A stretch of 64,000 nucleotides of DNA from Miscanthus floridulus (lineage: Eukaryota > Streptophyta > Magnoliopsida > Poales > Poaceae), in the NCBI RefSeq assembly GCF_019320115.1, contig NC_089593.1, positions 39,130,675-39,194,674 of the forward strand, given 5' to 3'. A program made the translations under genes and the position numbers. How positions within the stretch are numbered: position 1 is the first letter of the stretch; the number at the start of each line of letters is the position of its first letter. The notes beneath the pieces are model-generated. The model worked only from the letters and a program-made list of their open reading frames with translations, was not told the origin of the DNA and searched no databases. Positions 45,291 to 55,317 of the stretch are shown here, piece by piece.

Positions 45291-47997
45291 GTAGAGCAAT
45301 ATTGCAAGAACAAGAACAAAGACTCTAATGTATCCTCAATTAAGTTTGATTATTGTTATTTGCTTACCAAAGGTGTGAATGGAGTGGAGGCTAAGTTTGT
45401 TGGTACACCAATTGTGGGCTCAAAGAAGAAAGTCATTTGGGTGCGAAAGAGCTTAGTAACTAACCTTTAAGAACCCAGCAAGTTTGGGTACCTAAAAAGA
45501 ATTGTTCTTTTGTAGGTCAATTACAAAGCCGGAGGAAGGCATTGGGTTCTTGATAGTAGGTGCACTCAACATATGACTAGTGATGCAAGAATGTTCAACT
45601 CAATCAATACCAATGGCAATGATGGTTATGATAGTATCACATTTGGTGACAATGGCAAAGGCAAGGTGAAGGGCCTTGGTAAGATAGCAATATCCAATGA
45701 CTTGAGAATTTCCAATGTGTTGCTAGTTGAGAGCTTGAATTGCAATTTGCTATTCGTGGCTCAATTGTGTAATCTTGGATTTAAGTGCATATTTGGAGTA
45801 GATGATGTAGAGATCATAAGTGTAGATGGCTCTAATTTTATCTTCAAAGGCTTTAGATATGAGAATGTCTACTTGGTTGATTTTAATGCTAGTGAAGGTC
45901 AATTGTCAACATGCTTATTCACTAAGTCTAGTATGGGTTGGTTATGGCATAGAAGGCTTGGTCATGTTGGAATTAAACAATTGAATAGATTGGTTAAGCA
46001 TGATCTAGTTAGAGGCTTGAAAGATGTAGTATTTGAAAAGAATAAGCTTTGTAGCTTTTGTCAAGTTAGAAAACAAGTTGGAAACACCCATCCTAAGAAA
46101 AATATGATGAGTACTAGCAAGGCATTTGAGTTGTTGCACATAGATTTGTTTGGGTCAACACAATACACTAGCATCGGTGGAAATAACTATGGCTTTGTGA
46201 TAGTGGATGCCTTTACTAGATACACTTGGGTATTCTTTCTAGTGGACAAAAGTGATGTGTTTGCAACTTTTAAATCATTTGTCAAGGGCATACACAACAA
46301 GTTTGAAACAACCATCAAGAGGGTTAGAAGTGAGAATGGTAGTGAGTTCAAGAACACTAGAGTTGATGATTTGTGTGATGAATTTTGAATTAGACATCAA
46401 TTCTTGGCCAAGTATACTCCATAATCAAATGGCCTTGTTGAGAGAAAGAATAGAACACTTATTGACATGGCAAGATCTATGCTTAATGAGTACAATGTGA
46501 GTCAATCCTTTTGGGCCGAATCAATCAATACTGCTTGCTAATGTAGCAACCGCCTCTATTATCAACCAATGATAGAGAAGACTCCTTATGAGCTCTTGAA
46601 TGGTAGAAAGCCCAACATTGCATATTTTATGGTTTTTGGTTGCAAATGCTATATATTGAAGAAAGGCACTAGATTGAGCAAGTGTGACAAGAAGTGTGAT
46701 GAAGGATTCTTGCTAGGATACTCAACCACTAGCAAAGCATATAGAGTTTGGAATTTGGCAAGTGGTACTCTTAAGGAAGTTCATGATGTTGAATTTGATG
46801 AAACCAAGGGTTCCCAAGATGAAGATAAGAATCTTGATGATGTTAGAGGCATTCAACTTTTAAATGCTATGAAGAACATCGATGCTGGTGAATTGAGGCC
46901 TAGACAAGTGATAGATGAAGAAGATGATCAAGTGCAAGTGCTCTCTAACTCAAATAGGCAAGTTGATAAAAATCAAGAAAGTACACGTGGATCTCATGAT
47001 AATGTAGAAGATCAAGTGGCTAGTTCATCATATCAACCGAATGATCAAGCAAGTGTAAACAATCAAGTTTCAATACTCCAACCAACCAATATTGCAAGAG
47101 ACCATCAATTGGACACTATAATTGGTGATATCTCAAGAGGTGTACAAACAAGATCAAGATTGGCATCATTTTATGAGCACTTCTAATTTGTATCATCCAT
47201 TGAACCAAAGAAGATAGAAGAAGCATTGAAGGATGTTGATTGGGTGAATGCTATGCATGAAGAGTTGAACAACTTCACAAGAAATCAAGTATGGGAATTA
47301 GTTGAGAGATCAAAGAACCACAATATGATTGGAACCAAATGGGTCTTTAGAAACAAGCAAGATCAAGATGGGATAGTAGTAAGGAACAAAGCAAGATTGG
47401 TAGCACAAGGTTACACTCAAGTGGAGGGTCTTGATTTTGGAGAAGCATATGCCCCGGTTGTTAGATTGGAAGCAATTAGAATCTTACTAGCCTATACTTG
47501 TGCCCACAACATCAAGCTCTATCAAATGGATGTCAAGAGTGCATTTCTCCATGGCTACATCAACGAGTTGGTCTATGTTGAGCAACCTCCCAGTTTTGAA
47601 GATGACAAGAAGCCCAACCATATTTACAAGCTAAAAAAAGGCATTGTATGGTTTGAAGAAACTAGCTAGAGCATGGTATGAGAGATTGAGGAATTTCCTA
47701 CTCCCAAAGGGATTCAAAATGGGAAAGGTTGACACCACACTTTTCACCAAGAAGATTGGAAATGACTTGTTTGTGTTGCAAATCTCTATTGATGACATCA
47801 TATTTGGATCAACCAATCAAGATTTTTATGAAGAATTTGGGAAGATGATGGCTAATGAGTTTGAGATGTCCATGATTGGAGAATTGAGTTACTTCCTTGG
47901 TCTTCATATCAAGCAAATGAAGAATAGTACATTTGTGAGTCAAGGCAAGTACATCAAAGACATGCTCAAGAAGTTTGGCACGGATAATGAGAGCAAG
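45291..47997 (+). pseudogene. Copia (Sirevirus-type) pol: protease, integrase, RT
   Basis: The frame resumes at EQYCKNKNKD, the end of a second Gag zinc knuckle. Protease follows with WVLDSRCTQHMT (Gly of DSG changed to Arg). The pre-integrase HHCC region has LWHRRLGHVG and CSFCQVRKQ. Integrase shows HIDLFG, RSENGSEF (catalytic Asp changed to Glu) and, after stops, LVERKNRTL. RT from 47226 has KWVFRNKQDQDG, QMDVKSAFLHG and ISIDDIIFGS. Stops lie after CDEF (46386) and further on (CAA to TAA near 46422). A one-base gain in an A run near 47632-47638 shifts the frame. The end is cut by the insertion at 47998. Confidence 0.88.
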
Positions 47998-49888
47998 TGT
48001 CACACCCGATTTCGTAGAGCCAAAATCGGGTGCACATTATGTGTGCCAGGATCAATTTCCACACATATGACTTGACATCATCAGTGATAAATAAAAAATA
48101 GTGTACGAAAAAGAGTAAATTAATATTATTACATGGTCATCAGAGTTTGATTACAAGCGAAACATCTTATTATAGAGAAAAGACAAAACATCAATGCCCT
48201 CCACAGGAAGGTCGACGATAGCACATGCGCCTAACACTCGGGAATATCCTTCGCATGCCCATCCCAAGCTTCATCTTCTGAGAAACCTTTAATTTTATTT
48301 GAGGAATAGCAAGGGTGAGTACTTGTCGTACTCAGCAAGTATAGGGAAAAATAATATGAAATGCAAGGCTTAAAACAAGGATATAGCTGACTTGGGCTTA
48401 CTGCAGGTTCGCATTTTTAGTTGGCAAAGTTTTATTAAAACAACCTATATTCAATAAGTGAGTATAGGGATACCCCAAGCCTTTAACTAAATGTGAGTAT
48501 CATCATTAATTATATAAAACCATTCCAAAGATTCCATCTCCATTATCATACGGCATAGCCATGCCCAAAATCAAAACTGAGGTAGCCACCTCATCATCAA
48601 AGGACATAGCAATGCCCAGCAAATTCCCAAAAACTCCATTTATAAACATGTGAGATCCATTTTTAATCACGTGAGGGTCCAGGCTGCTCGTATCCATGAG
48701 CACAGCTGATATATCAGTTTAATACTCTGCAGAGGTTATACACTTTCAGCCCAAGTTGTGATTCCCATTTGCCTGGGGCTTGCAAGACCCTCAAACACTT
48801 CCAAGGTGAGAGGGCAGGGTTTCACTATGAGACTTTTCACAGTTTCTACTAGTAGAAAGCAACCTGCTAGGTTTCAGTCTAGTGCATGGTTAGCCGTCCC
48901 CGTAGGGAGCCCAAGTACCCACCCATAGCATCCCTCATGAGCGAGGACTACCATACTTAGTAACCAAGCCCCCCCCCTTTGTGCCTACCCGGGTAAGCTG
49001 CCGCACTACTAGCAGAAGGTCTGCTAATACGTCAAGCTAGAGCCATAATAGCTTGGTGTTGTACGGTATATCCTGGGTGATCGCTCCACGAATCGGTCCT
49101 TAGGGAGGGCGAACATAAGTAACCAAAACCATAAGCACTTATTCCCCCTAGGTTGCTAAAAGCCAACTTTTAATAACCATCCACTGTAGTGATCCATTAG
49201 TCAGGATTACATTATCATAACATAAGTAACATGATCCTTTGTGGGTTGCAGCAGCTAAGCATATCTATAACTAGCCGTGTGAAGCCCCAGGTGCAAGTAA
49301 GGATTTGAAGGGCTAGTCAGAGTCCTTAGGGTTTAACAAATTAAGACATGCATAAAAGTAAAGTATAATTGAAGTTAAATAGGTAAATAATATGCTTCAA
49401 GGAATGTGCATGCACTTGCCTTCCTCGTAGTTAGGCTGCTCGGGACCTTGTTGATCGGGTTCTCCTTCCCCCATAAATTGCTCCCCGTCTATATGCATCA
49501 AATAGTACATACAAAGCAATCATGAATTTAATTAGAAACATTACACCATTATATAGATCAGGCATAAACAAACCTACCAAGCTATTCTATGCCTCGAGAG
49601 GAACTCATGGGTTCAAGAATCGCTAAAATCGGAGTTAAAACGGAGAAGTTATGCTCATTTTATGAATCAGTGGCAAAACTATAATTAAACCAAACTATTT
49701 TTGGGTTTAAAATAAATAAAACAAAAATTCATTTGAAATCTGGACTATGGGTTCAATTTGTAGAAAAGTCAAGGGCCTTTTCGCAAACGCCGCGGCGGCT
49801 GTCGGCCGCAGTCCATGGACGAGTGGTGGACTGCGCCCGTAGGGGTGAGCCCACGGGTCCACCATGAACCAGTGGCGGGGAGGGCGCG
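47998..49888 (-). mobile_element. LTR-like insertion inside Copia RT, probable gypsy LTR in minus orientation
   Basis: The left end is TGTCACACCCGATTT, and CCCGATTT is followed nine bases later by AAAATCGGG, a terminal hairpin. On the minus strand this reads as an LTR ending in GTGTGACA, a common grass gypsy LTR terminus. Phrases such as GTCGTACTCAGCAAG and CGGAGTTAAAACGGAG are familiar from such LTRs. Flanks GCAAG (47993) and GCGAG (49889) could be a TSD with one change. Copia reading resumes right after it at APMETIGNLDSDA. No protein of its own is supported; the right end lacks a clear terminal CA/TG, so it may be incomplete. Confidence 0.6.
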
Positions 49889-50635
49889 GCGAGGTCATTA
49901 GTGCACCAATGGAAACAATTGGAAATTTGGATAGTGATGCAATTGGCAACATGGTGGATAAAAAATTATATCAATTTATGATTGAAAACCTACTGTATGT
50001 GACCGCATCAAGGCCGGATATTATGTTTAGTGTGTGCATGTGTGCAAGATTATAAGCCTCACCAAGAGAAAGTCATTTGAAGGCTACAAAGAGAATATTG
50101 AGGTACTTCAAGCATACACAAAATGTTGGTTTGTGGTATCTCAAAGGAGCAAAGTTTAAATTAGTTGGATATTCAGACTCCGATTATGCGGGATGCAAGG
50201 TTGAAAGGAAGTGCACATTAAGCACTTGTCAACTGTTAGAAAGATCACTTATTTCTTGGCCATCAAAGAAGCAAAATAGTGTTGTATTATCAACCGCCAA
50301 AGCTGAATACATATCTGTCAATAGTTGTTGTGCATAAATTCTTTAGATGAAGGCCACCTTGAATGACTTTGGAATAAGTTCAAGAAAGTGCAATTGCTAT
50401 GTGATAATGAGAGAGCAATCAAGCTAACCAACAATATGGTTCAACATGCAATAACGAAGCATATTGTTGTCCGCCACCATTTTATAAGAGATCATTAACA
50501 AAAAAGAGACATTTCAATTGAGAGTGTGGACACCGAAGATCAACTTGCCGACATATTCACCAAGCCACTTGATGAGAAGAGGTTTTGCAAGCTAAGGAAT
50601 GAGTTAAATATATTGGATTTCTCAAATATGTGTTG
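49889..50635 (+). pseudogene. RNase H end of the Copia relic
   Basis: It continues the interrupted pol: ENLLYVTASRPDIMFSV, then after a stop RILRYFKHTQNVGLWYLKG, VGYSDSDYAGCKVERKC and QNSVVLSTAKAEYIS, the Ty1/Copia RNase H core. After more frame damage, DTEDQLADIFTKPLDEKRF can be read, the usual end of Copia pol. No 3' LTR is recognisable after it. Confidence 0.83.
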
Positions 50636-50999
50636 ATGCACCCCCACTTATATGACATTTGTTAGTTTTTTCTCCTGTTGCAATGCATGGGCAAATTTGC
50701 TACTAATATATATAAGCCAAGGCCCATGTCGATCCATAATACACAAGATGTTGCCAGGTTTCCAACACCAGCACGGCGCTTCTAAGTATTGGGATAATAT
50801 GTTACAATAATTCCAAATTATAACATACTATTTCACAACAATTATATACAAGACGTGTACACTACATATAAGTGATCGATCGGACCGATTAAGAGATGCC
50901 ATCCACAATAGCCATTGCTCTAGATTTCATAAAATACAAGGTAATCTATATGTGTGTGTTCTATTTTCATAGAATCACATTGGGTGTTCTAAAATGTCC
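50636..50999. other. Gap between Copia relic and kinase pseudogene
   Basis: AT-rich, no gene. It may hold the last of the Copia 3' untranslated region and the 3' untranslated region of the minus-strand kinase remnant. Confidence 0.4.
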
Positions 51000-53019
51000 T
51001 TATCTTCCACTAACAATAGTTATTGTTAGATCATTTATACTTCTGCATGTAGAAGTAGATAGCTCCCCATGTGTTGCCCTTACATTGAAGAATGCTGGCT
51101 GTTTCGGCTCAGGTAGAGCCTGCAACTTGCCTGATAGCATCGTAACGACATCCGACATAGTTGGACGATCAACTGCATTCTCCTGAACACATAACAATGC
51201 AATTTTTATACATTTCTTTGTATGTGTCATTTTCTCTTCACTTACTAATGATGGAGCTACAAGTTCAATCCAAGTTTCATCCTTCCAAAGCTGCCATGCC
51301 TGCAATAAATTTTGAGCCATCAGGTGACAAGGTGAGTTTGTAGGCATATATATCACTCGCCACTCGGTTATGGTTTTTTCCAAATGCATGGTTATTTAGT
51401 TGAATTGGAAACGATGGAAAGCCATAGGTCATTGAATGTTACTCTGTATTTGCATAAACAAACTTACATAGCTGAGGAGGTTGAAGAAGTCCCCACACTG
51501 GTGAAAGACAGAATTTCTTTTCCCACTAATAATCTCAAGAAGCAAAACTCCATAGCTGAACACATCAGATTTCACAGAGAAGCATCCCTCCGATGCATAC
51601 TCAGGAGCCATATAACCACTGAAACAATAGTGAATGCAGGTGCCTGTCAGAACAAACGCAATGTAGGAAAACAAAACACTACTGAAAACATTTCATTTTA
51701 AACAAGTAATACAGGAGAAGTGAAATGCTTACTATGTGCCCACCACCCTTTTAGTGTTCACATGAATATCTGTGGAGTCAAATATCCTTGCAAGCCCACA
51801 GTTAGATATTTTGGGATTCATGTTATAATCTATCAGAATATTACTTGCTTCTATGTATGATGCGCAGACGGGAGTATCTATGGAGATACAAGAGTCCTTG
51901 CTTTATCCCCTCTATTATGTTCAGGCGTCTGTTCCAGTTGAGAATTTCAGCTCTTTTTAAGTCTGCACTGTGAAACAATGTTGGAGTTGTTCCAAATTCA
52001 CTCCAGGATATAGGCCGGGCTTCTGACGGAGCGAAGCGGAGGCCCGTCGCCGGAGGCTTGGGCCGGAGACTTGATTCTCTTGTAAGCTGCCATAGGCGTG
52101 TAACCCAAAACTCTTGAGATAGTGAGATTGTTGCTGGCTGGTGCCCGTGGTTTTTCCCCTTCACATCGGAGGGGTTTTCCACGTTAAATCGTGTGTCTCT
52201 TCTGTGGCTTGATTCTTTACTTCATATTCCTGTACGTCGTTCATAACAAAACAATACATATTAAGTATGCGGTAAATTATTTGTTTTGTGAAATACTTAA
52301 AAAGAAGTACTACTTTGTGCTACATATGTATTCTCACCAAAGATGAAGTAGTCTAAGCTCTGATTTGGCATGTATTCATAGACCAGTATGTTTTCTTCTC
52401 CTTCAATAGAACATCCTCAGAGATTAACTAGATTTGTATGTTGTAGGTTTGCAATAAGTTGGATTTCGTTTTTGAACTCAACAAGGCCTTGTCTTGAATG
52501 TGCAGCAAGTCTCTTAACGGCTACCTCAAGCCCACTACGCAATCGCCCCTGCACAAGTGTTTTGGGAAATAGATTTGAATTCAAGTTTTACCAAGTTTTA
52601 TAAAGCAGCGCGTGAACCTTGTCTTTTCTTAATTGCCTTGTACACTGAGCCAAAGCCTCCTTCTCGTAGTTTATTTGCTTCCGAGAAGTTGCTAGTAGCC
52701 TCTTTTATTTGAGTGAAATCAAACAGCATGAAATCTGAATTGCTTTCTTCTATTCTCCAAAGCTTAAGTACTTCTTCTCTGGTTGCTGCGTCTTTTCTCC
52801 GCAACTTCAAACAAGAGGTGAGGGTTTGAAAACTCTAATGCATACATCAGGGCCCGTTTCAAGAACACATTTAGGACGAGAGATTATTGGAATATGCATA
52901 TCTTAATCGTCACTCACTGTTTCTAATGCTTCTTATCCACTCAAAGGAGAATACGAGGACACAGGAAGTTGCAATCAGAGGCAGAAGTAAGGCAACTATC
53001 AACAGCTTGCTTCTTTTCC
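51000..53019 (-). pseudogene. Receptor-like kinase pseudogene, cysteine-rich RLK type, extracellular part missing
   Basis: Exons can be placed on the minus strand: membrane helix 53019-52918 (KLLIVALLLPLIATSCVLVF); kinase start to 52637 (LFDFTQIKEATSNFSEANKL, REGGFGSVYK); 52548-52338 ([29 protein letters not shown]); 51968-about 51727; 51618-51468 ([20 protein letters not shown]); 51299-51000 (CVQENAVDRPTMSDVVTMLS to SGR stop). Exon spacing and sequence fit DUF26/S-domain type kinases. It is dead: the glycine loop has Arg for the first Gly, one splice donor is GC, a TGA lies after QHTNLVNL, about eight bases of the HRDLK catalytic loop are lost near 51850 with a frameshift, and DFG reads NCG. 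The ectodomain is absent, the chromovirus lying where it should be. Confidence 0.85.
52010..52210 (+). repeat. Copia LTR-like fragment in kinase intron
   Basis: GGAGGGGTTTTCCACGTTAA followed by ATCGTGTGTCTC resembles the 3' end of many plant Copia LTRs. It lies inside the intron at 51969-52337. The left boundary is unclear. Confidence 0.4.
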
Positions 53020-53400
53020 CTGTCAAAAAATGCCATCTCAAAGATCAGTATATTTTCGTCGCAAAAAAGTTTCAGTTTGATATTTTACGTGGTAACAATT
53101 TCAACATGTAATGGATGTCAATATGTAACCCAAGGGCTACCGGAGGTGGCCAGTGGTGTCACGCCCCTTGGCCGCCGGCGACGTGAGGAGATCAAGAGTG
53201 ATACGCAAGAGATGGAAACGGAGGAGGAATCTTCCTCTGTCCGAGTTCTTTTTCAGATATGCAATAGTTCCCGAGTTTGGCTTACAGCAGCTTATAAGCT
53301 GAGTCTGGCCCATGGCCCACATGTCATAGAAACGAATTACAGCATGTAAATGGATAACGTTTTGCAGTAAAGGAAAACGTAAAGCTTCAGTGCGTCTTCT
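53020..53400 (-). other. 3' flank of chromovirus, LTR not resolved
   Basis: This is the region after the stop of the minus-strand pol. A GC-rich part (53130-53330, with GTGGGCCATGGGCC on the minus strand) could be the remaining 3' LTR, but I cannot set TG/CA ends or find the partner copy near 57640-57840. Confidence 0.35.
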
Positions 53401-55317
53401 TCATTCCTCTGTCTGTGGTGGCCTGACAGTCCCCCCCGCCGAAGTTCCTGCTTGCCCCCAAGCAGGCGCATCAGGGAAACGCTTGCGCAGCACGTTGTAG
53501 TCTTCCCAAGTAACACATGTTGCCGGCAGGCGAGTCCACTTGATGAAGACTTGTGGAATGGCGGTGTTACCCTTCTTGACCAGACGGCGATCCAGCACTT
53601 GCTCAGGTACTGCTGCCGAGGCTTCCAGATCAGTTGTCACCGGTAGAGTGGAGTAAACTAGAGTATGATCTGCAACAAACGGTTTTAGTTGGGAAACATG
53701 GAATACAGGGTGAACTTTACTGTCAGATGGCAACTCCAAACGATAGGCCACAGTGCCTATGCGCTCCAGAACCTTGAAGGGACCAAAGTACTTGTAGGCA
53801 AGTTTGGGATATGGCCTGTTCACCACTAAAGATTGTGTATAAGGTTGGAGCTTGAGCAATACTTTATCACCCACTTGGAACTGAAGGTAACGTTTTTTGC
53901 CAGACATTGTTTTCATTCTGTTTTGAGCTTGGACCAAGTGTTGCTTCAGTGACTGAAGATGAAATTCTCTTTTCTTAATCAATTCAGTTACTGTGATGGG
54001 TGTAGATGTATCAGAAGAGGAAGGGATCCCAATGTTGGCTTCTACACCATACAGAGCTTTGAAAGGAGAGCACCCCAATGAAGTGTGATATCTAGAGTTA
54101 TACCAAAGCTCGGCCAGTGATAACCAGGTTGTCCAAGTCTTTGGAGCATCATGTACTGCACAGCGCAAATACATTTCAAGGCATTGATTCACTCTCTCTG
54201 TCTGTCCATCAGACTGAGGGTGATATGCTGTACTCATAGCTAGCTTCACTCTGTATAGTTTGAACAATTCCTTCCAAAAGGTGCTGACAAATATGGTGTC
54301 CCTATCACTGACAATTGAATGGGGTAAGCCATGGAATTTGACTATGTGATCCATGAACAGTTGAGCTATGGAAATTGCAGTGTAGGGATGTTTGACAGGC
54401 ACAAAATGGGCATATTTAGTCAGTCTATCCACAACTACCATGATGACACTGTAACCCTGAGATTTGAGCAGTCCCTCTACAAAATCCATTGACATGTCCA
54501 TCCATACTCCTTCTGGTATAGGGAGGGGTTGAAGAAGACCAGCAGGCAAACTGTTTGAGTGTTTGGCCTGCTGACAGATACTGCATTGCTTGACAAATTC
54601 CTCCACAGCTTGTTTTATACCCTTCCAAGCAAAATGGTTCTTGAGTCGATAGTAAGTTGCTTTAGTACCAGAATGGCCTCTAATAGCACTAGAATGAAAT
54701 GCAGCCAGTAGCTTAGTTTGGATTGCAGAGTTGTTGCCAATCCATATCTTGGACTTGTATCTGATCGGACCATTGTCCAGAGTATAGCCTGTAGCATTTG
54801 GGCTTTGGATAGCTAGCTGCGTGAACACCTGAGCCCTTGAGTCAGTAGCATAGGTGTTGAGCACCACCTGAATCCAGTCTTGTTTTACCATTGAGACAGA
54901 CTGAAGGATATTGAGATGTTGTATCCTGGAGAGTGCATCAGCTGCAATATTGTCTTTACCTTTTCTATAGACAATCTTGAATTGTAACCCCATCAATCTT
55001 GTCATTACTTTTATTTGCATCTCAGAGTGCAAATTTTGTTCACTGAGATAGGATAGGGATTTATGATCAGTGAGAATGACAAATTCTTGTCTTTGTAAAT
55101 AATGCTTCCACTTTTCAACTGTCACGATGAGAGCTAAGAATTCTTTCTCATAAATGGATAATGCTTTATGTTTCTCCCCCAAGGCTTTGCTCAAGAAAGC
55201 AATAGGTTGCCCAGATTGCATTAAGACTGCACCAATGCCTTCACCACATGCATCAGTCTCCACTGTGAATGGGGCATTGAAATTTGGTAGAGCCAGAACT
55301 GGGGGCTGACTGGTCAT
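53401..55317 (-). CDS. RNase H, integrase and chromodomain part of chromovirus pol (open)
   Basis: A 638-codon frame is open to its natural stop. RNase H comes first (VETDACGEGIGAVLMQ, VILTDHKSLSYL, IAADALSRI). Then an HHCC zinc segment (IRGHSGTKATYYRL to CSICQQAKH) and the integrase core with all three acidic residues: MDFVEGL, IVSDRDTIF and SDGQTERVN. The C-terminus has KVHPVFHVSQLKPF and a chromodomain-like end (VLDRRLVKKGNTAIPQVFIK, then WTRLPATCVTWEDYNVLR). A chromodomain on integrase places it in the chromovirus clade of Ty3/gypsy. The frame really continues upstream: the codon before the first residues is a TAA where Gln is expected. No expression is implied. Confidence 0.85.
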   Translation of the reverse strand: MTSQPPVLALPNFNAPFTVETDACGEGIGAVLMQSGQPIAFLSKALGEKHKALSIYEKEFLALIVTVEKWKHYLQRQEFVILTDHKSLSYLSEQNLHSEMQIKVMTRLMGLQFKIVYRKGKDNIAADALSRIQHLNILQSVSMVKQDWIQVVLNTYATDSRAQVFTQLAIQSPNATGYTLDNGPIRYKSKIWIGNNSAIQTKLLAAFHSSAIRGHSGTKATYYRLKNHFAWKGIKQAVEEFVKQCSICQQAKHSNSLPAGLLQPLPIPEGVWMDMSMDFVEGLLKSQGYSVIMVVVDRLTKYAHFVPVKHPYTAISIAQLFMDHIVKFHGLPHSIVSDRDTIFVSTFWKELFKLYRVKLAMSTAYHPQSDGQTERVNQCLEMYLRCAVHDAPKTWTTWLSLAELWYNSRYHTSLGCSPFKALYGVEANIGIPSSSDTSTPITVTELIKKREFHLQSLKQHLVQAQNRMKTMSGKKRYLQFQVGDKVLLKLQPYTQSLVVNRPYPKLAYKYFGPFKVLERIGTVAYRLELPSDSKVHPVFHVSQLKPFVADHTLVYSTLPVTTDLEASAAVPEQVLDRRLVKKGNTAIPQVFIKWTRLPATCVTWEDYNVLRKRFPDAPAWGQAGTSAGGTVRPPQTEE

